A stretch of 64,000 bases of DNA, from the NCBI GenBank assembly GCA_003254905.1, contig QANU01102670.1, forward strand, positions 1,277,016 through 1,341,015. Direction: 5' to 3'. Below the pieces are notes generated by a model. The model did no database searches. It was given only the letters and a program-made list of their open reading frames with translations, and was not told the DNA's origin. Shown here one piece after another: positions 36,801 through 47,135 of the stretch (its first letter is position 1; every line of letters starts with the position of its first letter). A program made the translations under genes and the position numbers. This DNA is from Nissolia schottii. Taxonomy: Eukaryota; Streptophyta; Magnoliopsida; Fabales; Fabaceae.

Positions 36801-38712
36801 CCAAAAGTTTTACCAGGGAGAGGGGTTGAATGGTGTGAACTGGACTTCTACTTCAGAACCACCAAAAGGGCAACCATTGACTTGGTACAAGGTGACCTTG
36901 TTTTTTAGCCTTGCTTGTTGAAAATATTGATATATCTTTCATATAGTGCTGTGTTTTTTGGCGTGAAGTATCTTCTTAAAATGAAACACTTGGCCATGCA
37001 GGTTGTGGTGGATGCTCCACCGGGGGACGAACCAGTTGGATTGGATATGTTGCATATGGGAAAAGGCATGGTCTGGTTAAATGGAGAGGAAATTGGAAGA
37101 TATTGGCCTAGGAATAGCGAGTTCAAGGAAGAAGAGTGTGTTCAACAATGCGACTACAGAGGCAAATTCAATCCTGACAAATGTGACACTGGTTGTGGAA
37201 AACCTACCCAGAAATGGTAAAACTATATGAATTAACGACTTAAGTGAAATTTATTATATAGAAAATATTTTCCTTAAATTTGTTAACTAAAAGTGGATGA
37301 AAGAGTTTTGTGCCAAACTTAACAAGGTATTAGAAATCGGGAAAGTGAATGAAAGAGTTTTGTGCCAAACACAATAAGATTTTATGTACAAATTGATGCT
37401 GTAGATGGTGCATGCTAGATCCTTGACAGATTCTTTATTTTGTGAAGAAGTTTGATGAGGAATGTTCATAAATAGCAGAAAGAAATGCGATAGACTTAGC
37501 TAATCTGACAAGTGGTCTAGAACAGAAACTAGAAAGCTTTCATTCATGATTCATCATAATTATAAACAGCTAATAACTTATTCAGTAAGTTGCCAATTTA
37601 TGTATCGTTCTTTTTGTTTTAAAAGAAAAACATTCTGTATTTCCTATTGATCAGGTATCACGTTCCACGGTCTTGGTTTAAGCCATCTGGAAATGTTCTT
37701 GTTATTTTCGAGGAGAAAGGTGGAGATCCAACAAAAATTCAGTTCCTAAGACGCAGAGTATCTGGAGCATGTGCCCTTGTCGCCGAGGATTATCCTTCCG
37801 TTGGACTTGATTCTCAGGGTGAAGATAAAATTGATGATAATATCAATAACACTCCTCTTGCTCGATTAACATGCCCTGGCAACACAGTAATATCTGCTGT
37901 GAAATTTGCAAGCTTTGGAACCCCTACTGGTACATGTGGATCTTACCTGATGGGAGATTGCCATGATCCTAATACTAGCACAGTTGTTGAAAAGGTATGT
38001 ATTTACAGCAATTTATTTAGTTTTCTTTTGAGTTATTCTCTCCACATATGTATTGGGATTTTTGACTGAATTGTCATCGTCCACATGGTTGACAACATCT
38101 GTCAAGTTCATCCTGAAGCTATGGAAAATATCAATTTGGTCCCAAAGGTTGTCAAAAATCAATCAAATTAGTCCCTAAGATGAACTAATTTGACCAACGT
38201 CTAGGGAATAATTTGATTGCCTTTTGACAATTTTAAGGGCGAATTTGATACTTCCCATAGCTTTGGGACAAACTTGACAAACGCTGCCAACCTTGGGAAT
38301 GAATTTGATGGTTTACTCAGATTTTCACTGCCAAAGTTAGTTACACAATTAAGGGATGCCGTGATTTTTATGGGTTTTGGGATTGACTGTACAAGTAGTC
38401 CTTTTGTTTTTGCTGTTAATGGGCCTCATCATAACTATTGCAAATTCATAACATCAGTTTGGTCCTAAGAAAGTGTTACATCATTTTAGTCTTATACTAA
38501 CGCTTTTAATGTCAAATATTTCATGGAATGTTCCAATCTTTGGCCTTTTTATTTAAAAGATTATACTTATAGATCTTTATAATGTTCTTTGTTGTTTGCA
38601 GGCATGCCTAAACAAAAACGACTGTGTTATAAAATTAACTGAGGAGAATTTCAAGACCAATTTGTGTCCTGGTTTATCAAGGAAACTTGCAGTAGAAGCT
38701 GCCTGCAGCTGA
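30824..38712 (+). CDS. BGAL10: Beta-galactosidase, GH35, BGAL10-like, copy B (complete)
   Basis: Exons: 30824-30982, 31488-31583, 31732-31844, 31945-32011, 32133-32225, 32434-32577, 32969-33057, 33305-33410, 33560-33647, 33775-33893, 34500-34664, 34991-35187, 35635-35744, 36050-36159, 36605-36712, 36781-36891, 37002-37216, 37655-37994, 38602-38712. All phases close and give 846 aa. Order of parts: signal peptide (about 1-22, ALA|S), GH35 barrel with acid/base Glu near 180 (ENEYG) and nucleophile Glu near 249 (WTENWPGW), beta-rich middle, and C-terminal SUEL lectin domain from about 735 ([18 protein letters not shown]...CSYL-type cysteines). The role is removal of beta-galactose from wall xyloglucan in the apoplast, by similarity to Arabidopsis BGAL10. 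Oddities: TYNGPFM where relatives have N-E-P-F, and DYLWCTT where relatives have DYLWYTT. Intron 5 is GC-AG. BGAL8 is the other family member with a similar lectin tail, but motifs favour BGAL10. Confidence 0.92.
32226..32433 (+). other. GC-AG intron 5 of BGAL10 copy B
   Basis: The donor is CCCAG|GCAAGAATAG and the acceptor CATTCCAG|ATAGAAAAT, as in copy A. The non-canonical donor therefore predates the duplication. Confidence 0.85.
32658..32781 (-). mobile_element. 5'-truncated RTE LINE 3' end in intron 6 of BGAL10 copy B
   Basis: On the minus strand the fragment is open and reads ...[17 protein letters not shown]...[17 protein letters not shown], the C-terminus of plant RTE reverse transcriptase proteins with the (TTG)n tail. 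The direct repeat 'tgcttgttac' at 32648-32657 and 32782-32791 is the target duplication. Copy A (about 11670) has an uninterrupted 'gcctgttac'. It is therefore a recent insertion of only 124 bp. Confidence 0.88.
36228..36358 (-). repeat. SINE-like repeat in intron 14 of BGAL10 copy B
   Basis: On the minus strand it begins 'ggcttggcataatggtaagg' (A-box-like) and continues to 'ggtcatgagttcaag' (B-box-like) and 'ggaagcaatctctccgat'. It is shared with copy A (14954-15075). No clear duplication of the target was seen. Confidence 0.55.
38075..38335. repeat. Fold-back MITE in intron 18 of BGAL10 copy B
   Basis: The left half ('aagctatggaaaatatcaa', 'ttggtcccaaaggttg', 'attagtccct') is mirrored by the right half ('aattttaagggcgaatttg', 'atacttcccatagctt'). 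It is non-coding and fuller than the copy A version at 17590-17775. Confidence 0.55.
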
Positions 38713-39672
38713 TAATGCTGCTGCTATCAATTCAATAAGAGTTAATTGGAAGCATTGCATTATACACCATTTATTTTACCAGCTTAACTGCAACAAAAAA
38801 GCAGCATATGAAAATTTTGCTTATATTAATATGCATAAGCTAGTTCTAATTAATGTATAATTTATGGCAAGTAAACATATCATATTGGCATGTTAGCCAA
38901 TTCAGAATCAATGCATTTTCTTAGCATGCGGCTCTGAAATTGCACGAATTTATAAACTTTTGATTCATTAGTAATGTGAGAGGTGTTCACTCCTTTAGAT
39001 TTTGCTTAATTACATGTTAGACATATGCTAAAACTAAAAGGTGATTCTTCAAGAACTTCAGAAAGATAATTCAATAAAAATGATCATTAACCAAAATAAT
39101 TCATGGTCAATTCTGCTGATGTATCATCTCATGGGTTGTTGGCTAACGTTTGTTAGAAATTTGGACTGTCACTGATTTATAAAATTGGTTGAATGGTAAC
39201 CTTATTCTCTTGAGATTCATTACTATATGTTGTAATTGAGATGGATTATTAGAGATTACAAGTTGAGCTTTAGGCCCTAATGTTAGTGTCTTTGGATATG
39301 TGTTGACTGGGTTTCTTGGTGCATGATGGGTGGAATAAGATAATCTTTCATGAAAGGGTAGGTTCCTCACTACTCCCTCTTGTGTGTGTGTCTCAAATAA
39401 GGCTGGACATCTTTTGAATTGCTTCATACTATCCATCAAACTATTAAGGGAGAACTAGAATTTGACCTACGTGATGCGTGGTTAGAATTAATGTATTATA
39501 AATAATGTTATAAGTTAGTGTTGGTAGTAAAGGCAATGCACAAAATTGCATTGCTAGTAACCGTAAATAGCATATAGCAAAATATCTTCTGCTGTAATGA
39601 CAACAATATATTACACATTTCTAAAAACCTCCTTGTATACAACATTTGTCTTCTTAGTATCTTTATGGTGGA
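38713..39672 (+). other. 3' flank of BGAL10 copy B, then AT-rich spacer
   Basis: Homology to copy A's flank runs to about 39055. Copy B has about 100 extra bases near 38750-38850 ('accagcttaactgcaac'). 39110-39672 shows no gene I can support. It may include the 3' part of the decayed helicase element that follows. Confidence 0.5.
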
Positions 39673-40745
39673 TTATAATCTTAAGCCCCTACTTGCTTGT
39701 GACGAGTGAATCTCCACATATAACTGTCCATTAGTAAAAACCGATTTCTTTAGATTCAAACCAACTTTGTATGAGGATTGACTTTCACTTTTGTTAATGG
39801 TCATTGCATAGGACATCATAATTGGGAATTGTCTTCTTTGGAACTTGAATAGGAGTTCAATGTCCGAAGAAGTTAGAGTCATGTGTGAAATGAACATCTT
39901 CTCACCAATGTTGTTACCTGTCAGTACATTTGCTTCAAGTACATGTTTTCCCAGCTTGGTAATTACTAGTCTTGTACTATTGCATAACCTAGTAGAGTGA
40001 TCTATGTTTCTAAGTAGTATAATTGGGGTTCCGACCTTTAATCTTAGTTCATGATTTGGAACACTAGAGCATCGAATTGTATTAAAAAGCTCGGGGTTGT
40101 AAATGCTTTGGAAAAATTCACTATTAGAATCTGACATGCATGCTGAATCTGAGCTAGGGTACGTTGTATTCTAGTTGTGGTTAAGAGTAATCATGTAGTC
40201 ATTAATATCATCAACCAAGTGCAACACAGGAGCAAGAACAACTCTATTTTGTAAGTGAAACTCATCATTTGTACTCTGTGAATACTCCCCAAATGTTTCA
40301 TTGACTATTCCTGCAATTGGATCATCAAATTCTTAAATCAGCAAATCTAGTAGTATCTCAATTTTGTCAACTCCATCAACAAAATTGCCTATACTATTGT
40401 CACTGACCTTCAAAATCCACTTGTGAGAAATCCTTAATTTTTTGAACATTTGTGTCAAGATTATCAATTTGCAAACACATATTCTTGGTCAATGTGAGAA
40501 TTTGACAATAAAGTCACAAATATGATGAATTAACTGTGGTGTTGACAATGTCCGACCTACTTCCTTTCTTTATGATTGCTAGTATTTGCCTAAAATCACC
40601 CCCCGAAAACAAATGTCTTATCGCTGAAGGGGATATTAAGACTTTCATGAGTTTTAAACCTCATAGGGTCGGGCACGATTCAGTCTAGTGCTTCAAAACA
40701 ATATTTGTTCATCATTGGAGTTTCATCCCAAATAATGCTTTTTTG
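39673..40745 (-). pseudogene. Decayed PIF1-like helicase of Helitron type
   Basis: The frame at 39673-40137 (154 codons) reads the C-terminal part of plant Helitron/PIF1 helicases: FNTIRCSSVPNHELRLKVG, PIILLRNIDHSTRLCNSTRL, IGEKMFISHMTLTSSD, FKFQRRQFPIMMSYAMTINK, and a degraded final motif (TNGQLYVEI where functional copies read HGQLYVALSRV). Farther upstream on the same strand, near 40700-40745, another frame gives IIWDETPMMNKYCFEALD, the Walker B region. Stops and frameshifts separate the parts. The Rep nickase domain and Helitron ends (5' TC, 3' CTRR with hairpin) were not found. It is a fossil DNA transposon and not a host PIF1 gene. Confidence 0.8.
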
Positions 40746-40779
40746 CCTTAATTATTAACTCAGCCCGCCCTTTTGTATA

Positions 40780-41060
40780 CCAAACCGGGTGGCAACTTCG
40801 GGTTGGATTCGCCATCCCGGTTGGCAATTTTGGTCAACATTCGCCAACATTAGTGGCGAAATTCAACAGCATTCGCCAACCTTGTAGGCAAAATTGGCCA
40901 ATATTCGCTATGTCCATAGGCGAATTTGCATTGGATTCGCCCGCCTCATTGGCGAATCTGACGTGGCCCGACACATAGTACGCGGATGCCACGTCAGCCA
41001 AAACCGTGGCAATTGTGTAAAATGTTTGAAAACAAGGGTATTTTGGTAACCTTATAGAAG
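40780..41060. repeat. GC-richer block with repeated 'attcgccaa' motifs
   Basis: 'ttcgccaa' or 'ttggcgaa'-like motifs recur about every 25-35 bases ('acattcgccaac', 'gcattcgccaac', 'gattcgcccgcc', 'attggcgaat'). Composition is clearly different from the AT-rich flanks. It probably belongs to a transposon end. 41060-42600 is AT-rich with no gene recognised. Confidence 0.4.
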
Positions 41061-43442
41061 CCAAAAGACTTAATAAATATTAGGGTAACGAGATAGCCAA
41101 AGTCTTGATTAATATTATAATTTTTTTGTATGAATGATTAATTTTTTTTATAATCTATTACATATAGTAAAAATGATACAAGAAAAAAAAATGGTTTTTG
41201 GCATCCAATTTATTTTTTTGACTTTTACCCTTAAAATGTTATAATACTATTGATAACTAACCAAGACATGCGATTCAGTTTTTTTTTTATTATTTTAAAT
41301 GGCAACCAATTAATTGATAACTAACACAAAATTTTATTTTGTTTTATTTTTGGTCAAATTTTGTATTAAGTGTCTGTCAAACCCTACTAGTTACTAAATA
41401 AAGTCTATATTTATTGGGTTATTACTAAAAATTTGGCCCAATTCGTAACCCTAAATAAAATGTAATTAAAGTCCCACTTTTGTAGCTCATTTAGGGTCCA
41501 TGCATAAAATTTATGCTTTTATGATTAAAAGTAAGCTTTAAAGACTTTTATAACTTTAAAGCGTAAAACATATGACTACTACTTCAATTAGTTTTAGAGT
41601 AATATCAAATGCGTTTTGCAATACTAAAAACGTAAAAACTATCATTTTTAAGTTTTAAAGCAAGCTTTTAACTAACTTGGATTTAATGCAACAAGATATA
41701 AATACACTTTGCATTATGAACTAACCGAAAATTTGTAACTCTTTTCTTTATTTGAAAATCATCAACGTAGAAGAAGGTTTTACATCAGAGACCAACACAA
41801 TAAGTGTTGCAATTTAAAAAATACATTATACCTTCTTTTACAATAGATTTAAATATCTTCATTGTCGACATCTATAAGATTCTCTAAAAAAATAGACCAT
41901 CACAAAGAAAAATAAACGCTGAGTACACCACAAAGAAAAACAAAAATATTACATATATGATAATTATGCTCTAAATTTAAGATTTGAGTCAATTGATAAA
42001 TTATTGAAAGAAAAATCTTAAACTTTAAACAATAGAAAAGGAAAAAACGGCAGGCTATCATGAATAACCTTACCTCTCTCGTGATCATGCCCATTATTCT
42101 TGAACCAAATACCATCATTATTTTTGTCACCAACCAATAATTTTTTTTCAATTCAAATGATTAAAATCTGTAACGTAAACAAAGAGGAATTAATAAGGTG
42201 AAAAAAATAAACATCAGCTAATAGTAGAAGAGAAGCGTCTATATTCTTAGAACACGTCAAATACAATGTTTGAAAATATTATCAACTCTTAAATTTTATT
42301 TTTTTATATACTTTTTGAACACTATAAAAATTAAAATTAATGGTTCAAATTAAACATAAGTACATTAAGTATTTCTTTATGAAGAATGACGAAATCGAGT
42401 ACAACCAGAATGTTACACGTGAAATATCACATGTCACACTCTGAACGTGTAAGAGGAGCAAGTGTCATGCATGCTACATTACACGTTCACCACGTTGCGT
42501 TACATTAGGTGCTTTCTATGTATGTCTCTTTGCTTTTGGTTTTTGTAACATCAAATTAGGATCTCACACACACACACAAATCTTGCTACATCCCATTTTA
42601 TCAACCAACGGCAATGCTTGATTGTTGAATCAACTGTTCTTTCTGCCTCTTCCTCTCTTCTCTTCCGAGACCATTTCAGTGGTAAGACTAAGTTCCCCTT
42701 TCATTACTTTTATTTTTATTTTTATTTTTTTGTCTCTTTTTCTTTCTTTTCTTAGGCTCATTAATTTCTTCTCCTGAAAGATTGCCATCAACAACAATCA
42801 TTCTTTGATTTCTCCTCCTCCTCAACTCTTCATTTTCATCATACATTTTGGTTCTCCTAGAGGGTATGTAATGTCACATCACATCTAATTACCGCACTTG
42901 CTGCTTATATATGTTTATACTCTTGGTCTTTAACTTCTATGTACCTTGATCATTGAAATTGCATTTTATAGTTGTCTCATATGCATGCATTTGTCGTATT
43001 TATTTTAATGATGTAATGTCACAAATTCACAATGTTTAGGAAAAAAAAATGTTATTTATCTATACAACACTTAGACACACCAAATCGGTATTAATGATCT
43101 CCTCGATTTAGTACTATTAAGGTAGAAAGTGGATCTAATTTACATTTTATTGATCCTAGCGAAGAGTAAAACTCATAGTTTTATCCTCTAAGGGGAGCTT
43201 CTAAATTTAGAGGATTCCCAGCAAATCAACACGTACGGTTGCTGTTTATAGACAATTTAGACACAAAATGGACATGTTGCACTTCAAATTAGCGTGTTGA
43301 AGAACTGTCTTAATTAAATTTCAATGTACAAATAATGGAACTGATGATATGCGTGTATGTAACGGTAACAATTAAGCTCTTGTGTCCCAAGATTTGGTGT
43401 TAATTAGGAACGGGAACTAACCAACCAACCTCTGAAAAATCA

Positions 43443-43502
43443 ATGGCAGTGAAACAATTAAGGAGAAAAAGGAAAGAACAAAGATGTCAGGTGTGTCTCT
43501 AG
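43443..43502 (+). promoter_or_regulatory. Upstream ORF overlapping the DUF7733-like start
   Basis: An ATG at 43443 opens a 19-codon frame (MAVKQLRRKRKEQRCQVCL, then TAG at 43500-43502). It is out of frame with, and overlaps, the main ATG at 43484. If the 5' leader includes it, it would reduce translation of the main frame. A possible leader intron donor (CAGTG|GTAAGAC) lies at about 42682, with 42600-43442 as leader or promoter. Confidence 0.4.
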
Positions 43503-45277
43503 CGACGGCGCCTCGTCCATTAGGGTCAGAGCAGGCTGCAGCGGGGGCAGCGGCTCCTCCGCAACAAGGCACAACAACAAAGCAGAAACAAGGAGCTGTG
43601 CAAGAAAATGCAGCAGCAGCAGCAGCAGCTTCAGCCAGCGGAATGATGGGTTCACTGCGGATGATAGAGCTTCAGCTTGTGGCCTTCATACTGGTCTTCT
43701 CAGCAAGTGGCCTTGTCCCTCTCCTTGACCTTGTCTTCCCTGCACTTGCATCTGCCTACATCCTCGCACTCTCACACTTTGCATTCCCATCACGCCACAC
43801 CTCATCCCCCGCTGCCTCCCAGCTGGAGATCTTCAAAGGGAGCAGGTTAGTTAGTTAGTTATTGCCTCTCATATATTTTATTATAGTCTTAACTACTTAT
43901 GATGAATTGTAACATTGCCGCCTTGCGATCCACGTGTTCAAATTCCGGAAACAACCTCAAACATGGGCAAGGGTCCTCTAAAGTGTAAAGTGAGAGATCT
44001 CACCATTGAATTATTAAAGTGAGAATAAGTCTCACTTTCACTTTATTGATCTAATGGTGACATCTCTCACTCACTTTAGAGGATCCAAATCCAATAAACA
44101 TAGAGGTAAGGATATGTACATTTATCTTCCTAGATCCCACTAGTCGACTAGGTGGGGCCGGCAACGTGTACTGGCCTGCTCTTAGTATTAGTTTAGTTAT
44201 ACTTTCAGCTATGAGTTAACTGAATTTTCCTCCAATATGGATGTACGTGTCTATATGTATGAACTTGTATTTTTATATATAAGCAAGCATTCCTTATTTC
44301 TCTTCAATCCATCTTAATGCAGGTTGTTCAGAATGTATGTCATTGTCGGAACCACCGTCGGGCTGTTCTTGCCGCTGGCCTATGTGCTCGGAGGGTTTGC
44401 CAGAGGGGACGAGCATGCCGTGAGGTCGGCAACCCCACACCTGTTCTTGCTCTCCTTTCAGATACTGACCGAGAACATCATCAGTAGCTTGTCTGTGTTT
44501 TCGCCCCCGGTGAGGGCGCTTGTGCCCATGATATACACCATAAGGAGGATCTTTGTGGACATTGATTGGATAAGAGATGTTTGGGTCAACAAGACTCTGC
44601 CTGCAAATGCAAGGTTTCAGGTAATTTTTCATTTCTTCACTCTTCAGTATATGAACAAAAATAAAATGCTAGCTAGTTAGAATTTTTGTAGTTATACAAT
44701 TGTTTTCGACATAAGAGGGTGAGCCCTAACACAACGCATCCAGTCCGGAAGGTATGATTAGGTTGTTGCCTTGTGACATGGAGATTAAAAGTTCAAGTTC
44801 TCCAATAAGCCTCTCTACTTGCATGGTAAGGTTGAATACACACTGTCCCTATATCTCATCAGGTGAAAATCTCGTTCACTGAGTTGTCAGTTTTTGACAC
44901 AAGTGAATTGCATGCTTGGGGATTCTTGGACGAACTAGTCCTCCTTATCATTTGTTACATCCACTTTTAGTTGAATTCTTTCACATTTTTAACCTTCACT
45001 TTTCTTGGCTATATAACATTAAAATTGATGGATTTGAATTTGGAACCGTTTGATGCTGCAGGATACAGCATGGTATTGGTTTGGGAAGAGTCTAGCAGTG
45101 ACCAACTTGGCTTATTTCTCCATCAATCTGTTTGGTTTCTTGATACCGAGGTTCCTTCCAAGGGCTTTTGAGAGGTATTTCCAGCAGCAGAAGGGAGAGA
45201 TCTATGCCAAATCTGCAGAGGATAAGAGATCTGCACCCATCAACAAACCCCATTTTTCAGAGAAGAAGACTGATTAA
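43484..45277 (+). CDS. Conserved plant membrane protein, DUF7733-like
   Basis: Exons 43484-43845, 44323-44620 and 45062-45277 join in phase to 291 aa. The first 45 or so residues are Ala/Gln-rich and low-complexity (GAAAPPQQGTTTKQKQG, then a run of Ala). Hydrophobic segments follow: LVAFILVFSASGLVPLLDLV, ASAYILALSHFAF, MYVIVGTTVGLFLPLAYVLG, a weaker one near PHLFLLSFQILTENIISSL, and a late one near LAYFSINLFGFLIP. The tail is charged and basic (FERYFQQQKGEIYAKSAEDK). Conserved phrases such as FKGSRLFR, LPLAYVLGGFARGD and FFLIPRFLPRAFERYF-type match a plant family that I recall as DUF7733; this was not verified. No function is known to me. The start was chosen because the only upstream ATG (43443) is out of frame. 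Confidence 0.85.
43971..44086. mobile_element. Fold-back MITE in intron 1 of the DUF7733-like gene
   Basis: 'gggtcctctaaagtg' at the left pairs with 'cactttagaggatcc' at the right. The pairing continues through 'gagagatctcaccattga' and 'ctaatggtgacatctctc'. At 116 bp it is almost wholly self-complementary. Confidence 0.7.
44713..44865 (+). repeat. SINE-like repeat in intron 2 of the DUF7733-like gene
   Basis: 'ggaaggtatgattaggttg' followed by 'ttgccttgtgacatggag' and 'aaaagttcaagttctcc' resembles the A- and B-box region of the same SINE-like family found inverted at 14954 and 36228. The ends are uncertain. Confidence 0.4.
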
Positions 45278-47135
45278 GAACTTTTAAGACAATTTGGCTT
45301 TACTTGCAATTTTAGACAGTTACAGCACTTTTTTATTTTTTTCGGGTGGTTTTTCCTTAGAAAAATGGTAATGGATGTTGGATGTTATATCAGCCTGGAC
45401 TGAAGATGTGGCGCACTAATCAAACTATATGGCATATTGATTTTGGTCCTTTTGGATGAGATTTTATATATCATACTTGTCAATCCAAAATGTAGAGATT
45501 TATTTTAACTCTTCCCCCTCTCCAATAACTAATGATAGTACTATATTGAAGTGCTGCAACTCAGATAGGGATCTTGACTGATGCATACATCTTTCTGATA
45601 CATTGGCATCTGCCACTTGTACCCCATTTTTATTAGAAAAAAAATCTTTCGTTTTTACCAATTGTAGAACTCATGAATTTAGTATAGTATTTCCCATTCT
45701 TTTGTATTTCATATTCTATAACTTATGGTAATCATAGTAGAAAACTTATTACCTACCAAGTAGCTGTTGTCCGGGTGAAAGAAAGAAGTTTAGATTCCTT
45801 AAGTTTGTGGTTTTAAGCTTGATTTCTAGATTTATATGTTAAAAAAAAAATTTAAACACACTGTTGAAACGAGGTCTCATGTAAGTGTCTGACCGTATTC
45901 CCAAATCAAAAATATTACATGTACACACAATTGTATACACTCATACATACATCATTAATAATGCACAAACTTTATTCTCATGAGTGCACAAACATTACAA
46001 ACTTATAGATGATATTCTCAATTATACTTAATTAAGTGTACAAACATTACAAGCATTAAAACACGGACTTTGTGTATATAAGTATAGAGTATATGTATAG
46101 TGTATGTTTTTTGGTGTACAGGACTTTTCTCAAATATTAGTGTTTTAACCGTGTGGCAACACCTTCAAAAATTAGTGTCTGTCAACTAAGAGAATATTTT
46201 CAGAAATAAGAAAACAATTGGATAGTCAAAAACTTAATTGCATCATTGTAATTGAGAGTACCAAAATTAGAAAGTGCAAAGTGTATAGATGTATTAATGT
46301 ATTAATAATGTTATTCCAACATTCGGAGATGAGTTGGAACCTAAGATACTTCGTGAGGTTACTATATCTGTGTTTAATTTACCGCAAATACAAATACACA
46401 TCTAACACGTGTCGAATATATTCGAACGTGTCAAAATAAAAAAAAATCATGATTATTTGTGTTTGAATTATATCTAAAAATTATCATGTTTAAATAAAAA
46501 ATATTTTAAATGTTAAATAACTTATAATAATATAAACACATGAAGCTATATAAAATGTGTATGTTAAAAGGAGTTTAGAAAATATTAAGATATTATAAAT
46601 ATTAAATTATAAATATATTATATACGTGTTGTATAAAAAATTTAATTAGTATGTCACCGCGTGCGTGCATTGTAGAGGTTGTAACACTTCTATTGACTAG
46701 AGCAGCTTTGTTAGGCGGATGCTTCATGGGGTTAAATTTGATTACTAGATTAGTCAGTCCCACTATTAATGATATCCAAATAACAGTACTAGGGGAAAAA
46801 CATTCTAAACCAACTGGTCAAGTTATATAATTCATCACATCAGCTTGTCCCAGGACACACAGACAGGCCATGACCAATCAACACCATTTCCGAGGATAAA
46901 AAATTTTCCTTATCAAATTAGTTCCCGTAGGCAACAACAGAGTCCCAAGTTCTCAAAATCCTAAAGTCATTAAACAAGCCGCTCAAACTCCTAGTCCACA
47001 GGCATTCTTCAAGAATTATTTTCCATTATTGCCTCAACTTCTATCAACTTATAACGACGGAAACAAATCTGGTTTTGCGCTACAAAGTAAGATTGAACAT
47101 TACACTCCCTCCCTCAAAGAAGAAATTTGATTGCA
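45278..47135. other. Spacer between two convergent genes
   Basis: The first 250 or so bases are probably 3' UTR of the DUF7733-like gene. The last 100 or so bases before 47136 are 3' UTR of the glucosidase gene, which runs the other way. The AT-rich middle (about 45600-46900) shows no gene or defined repeat. Confidence 0.5.
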
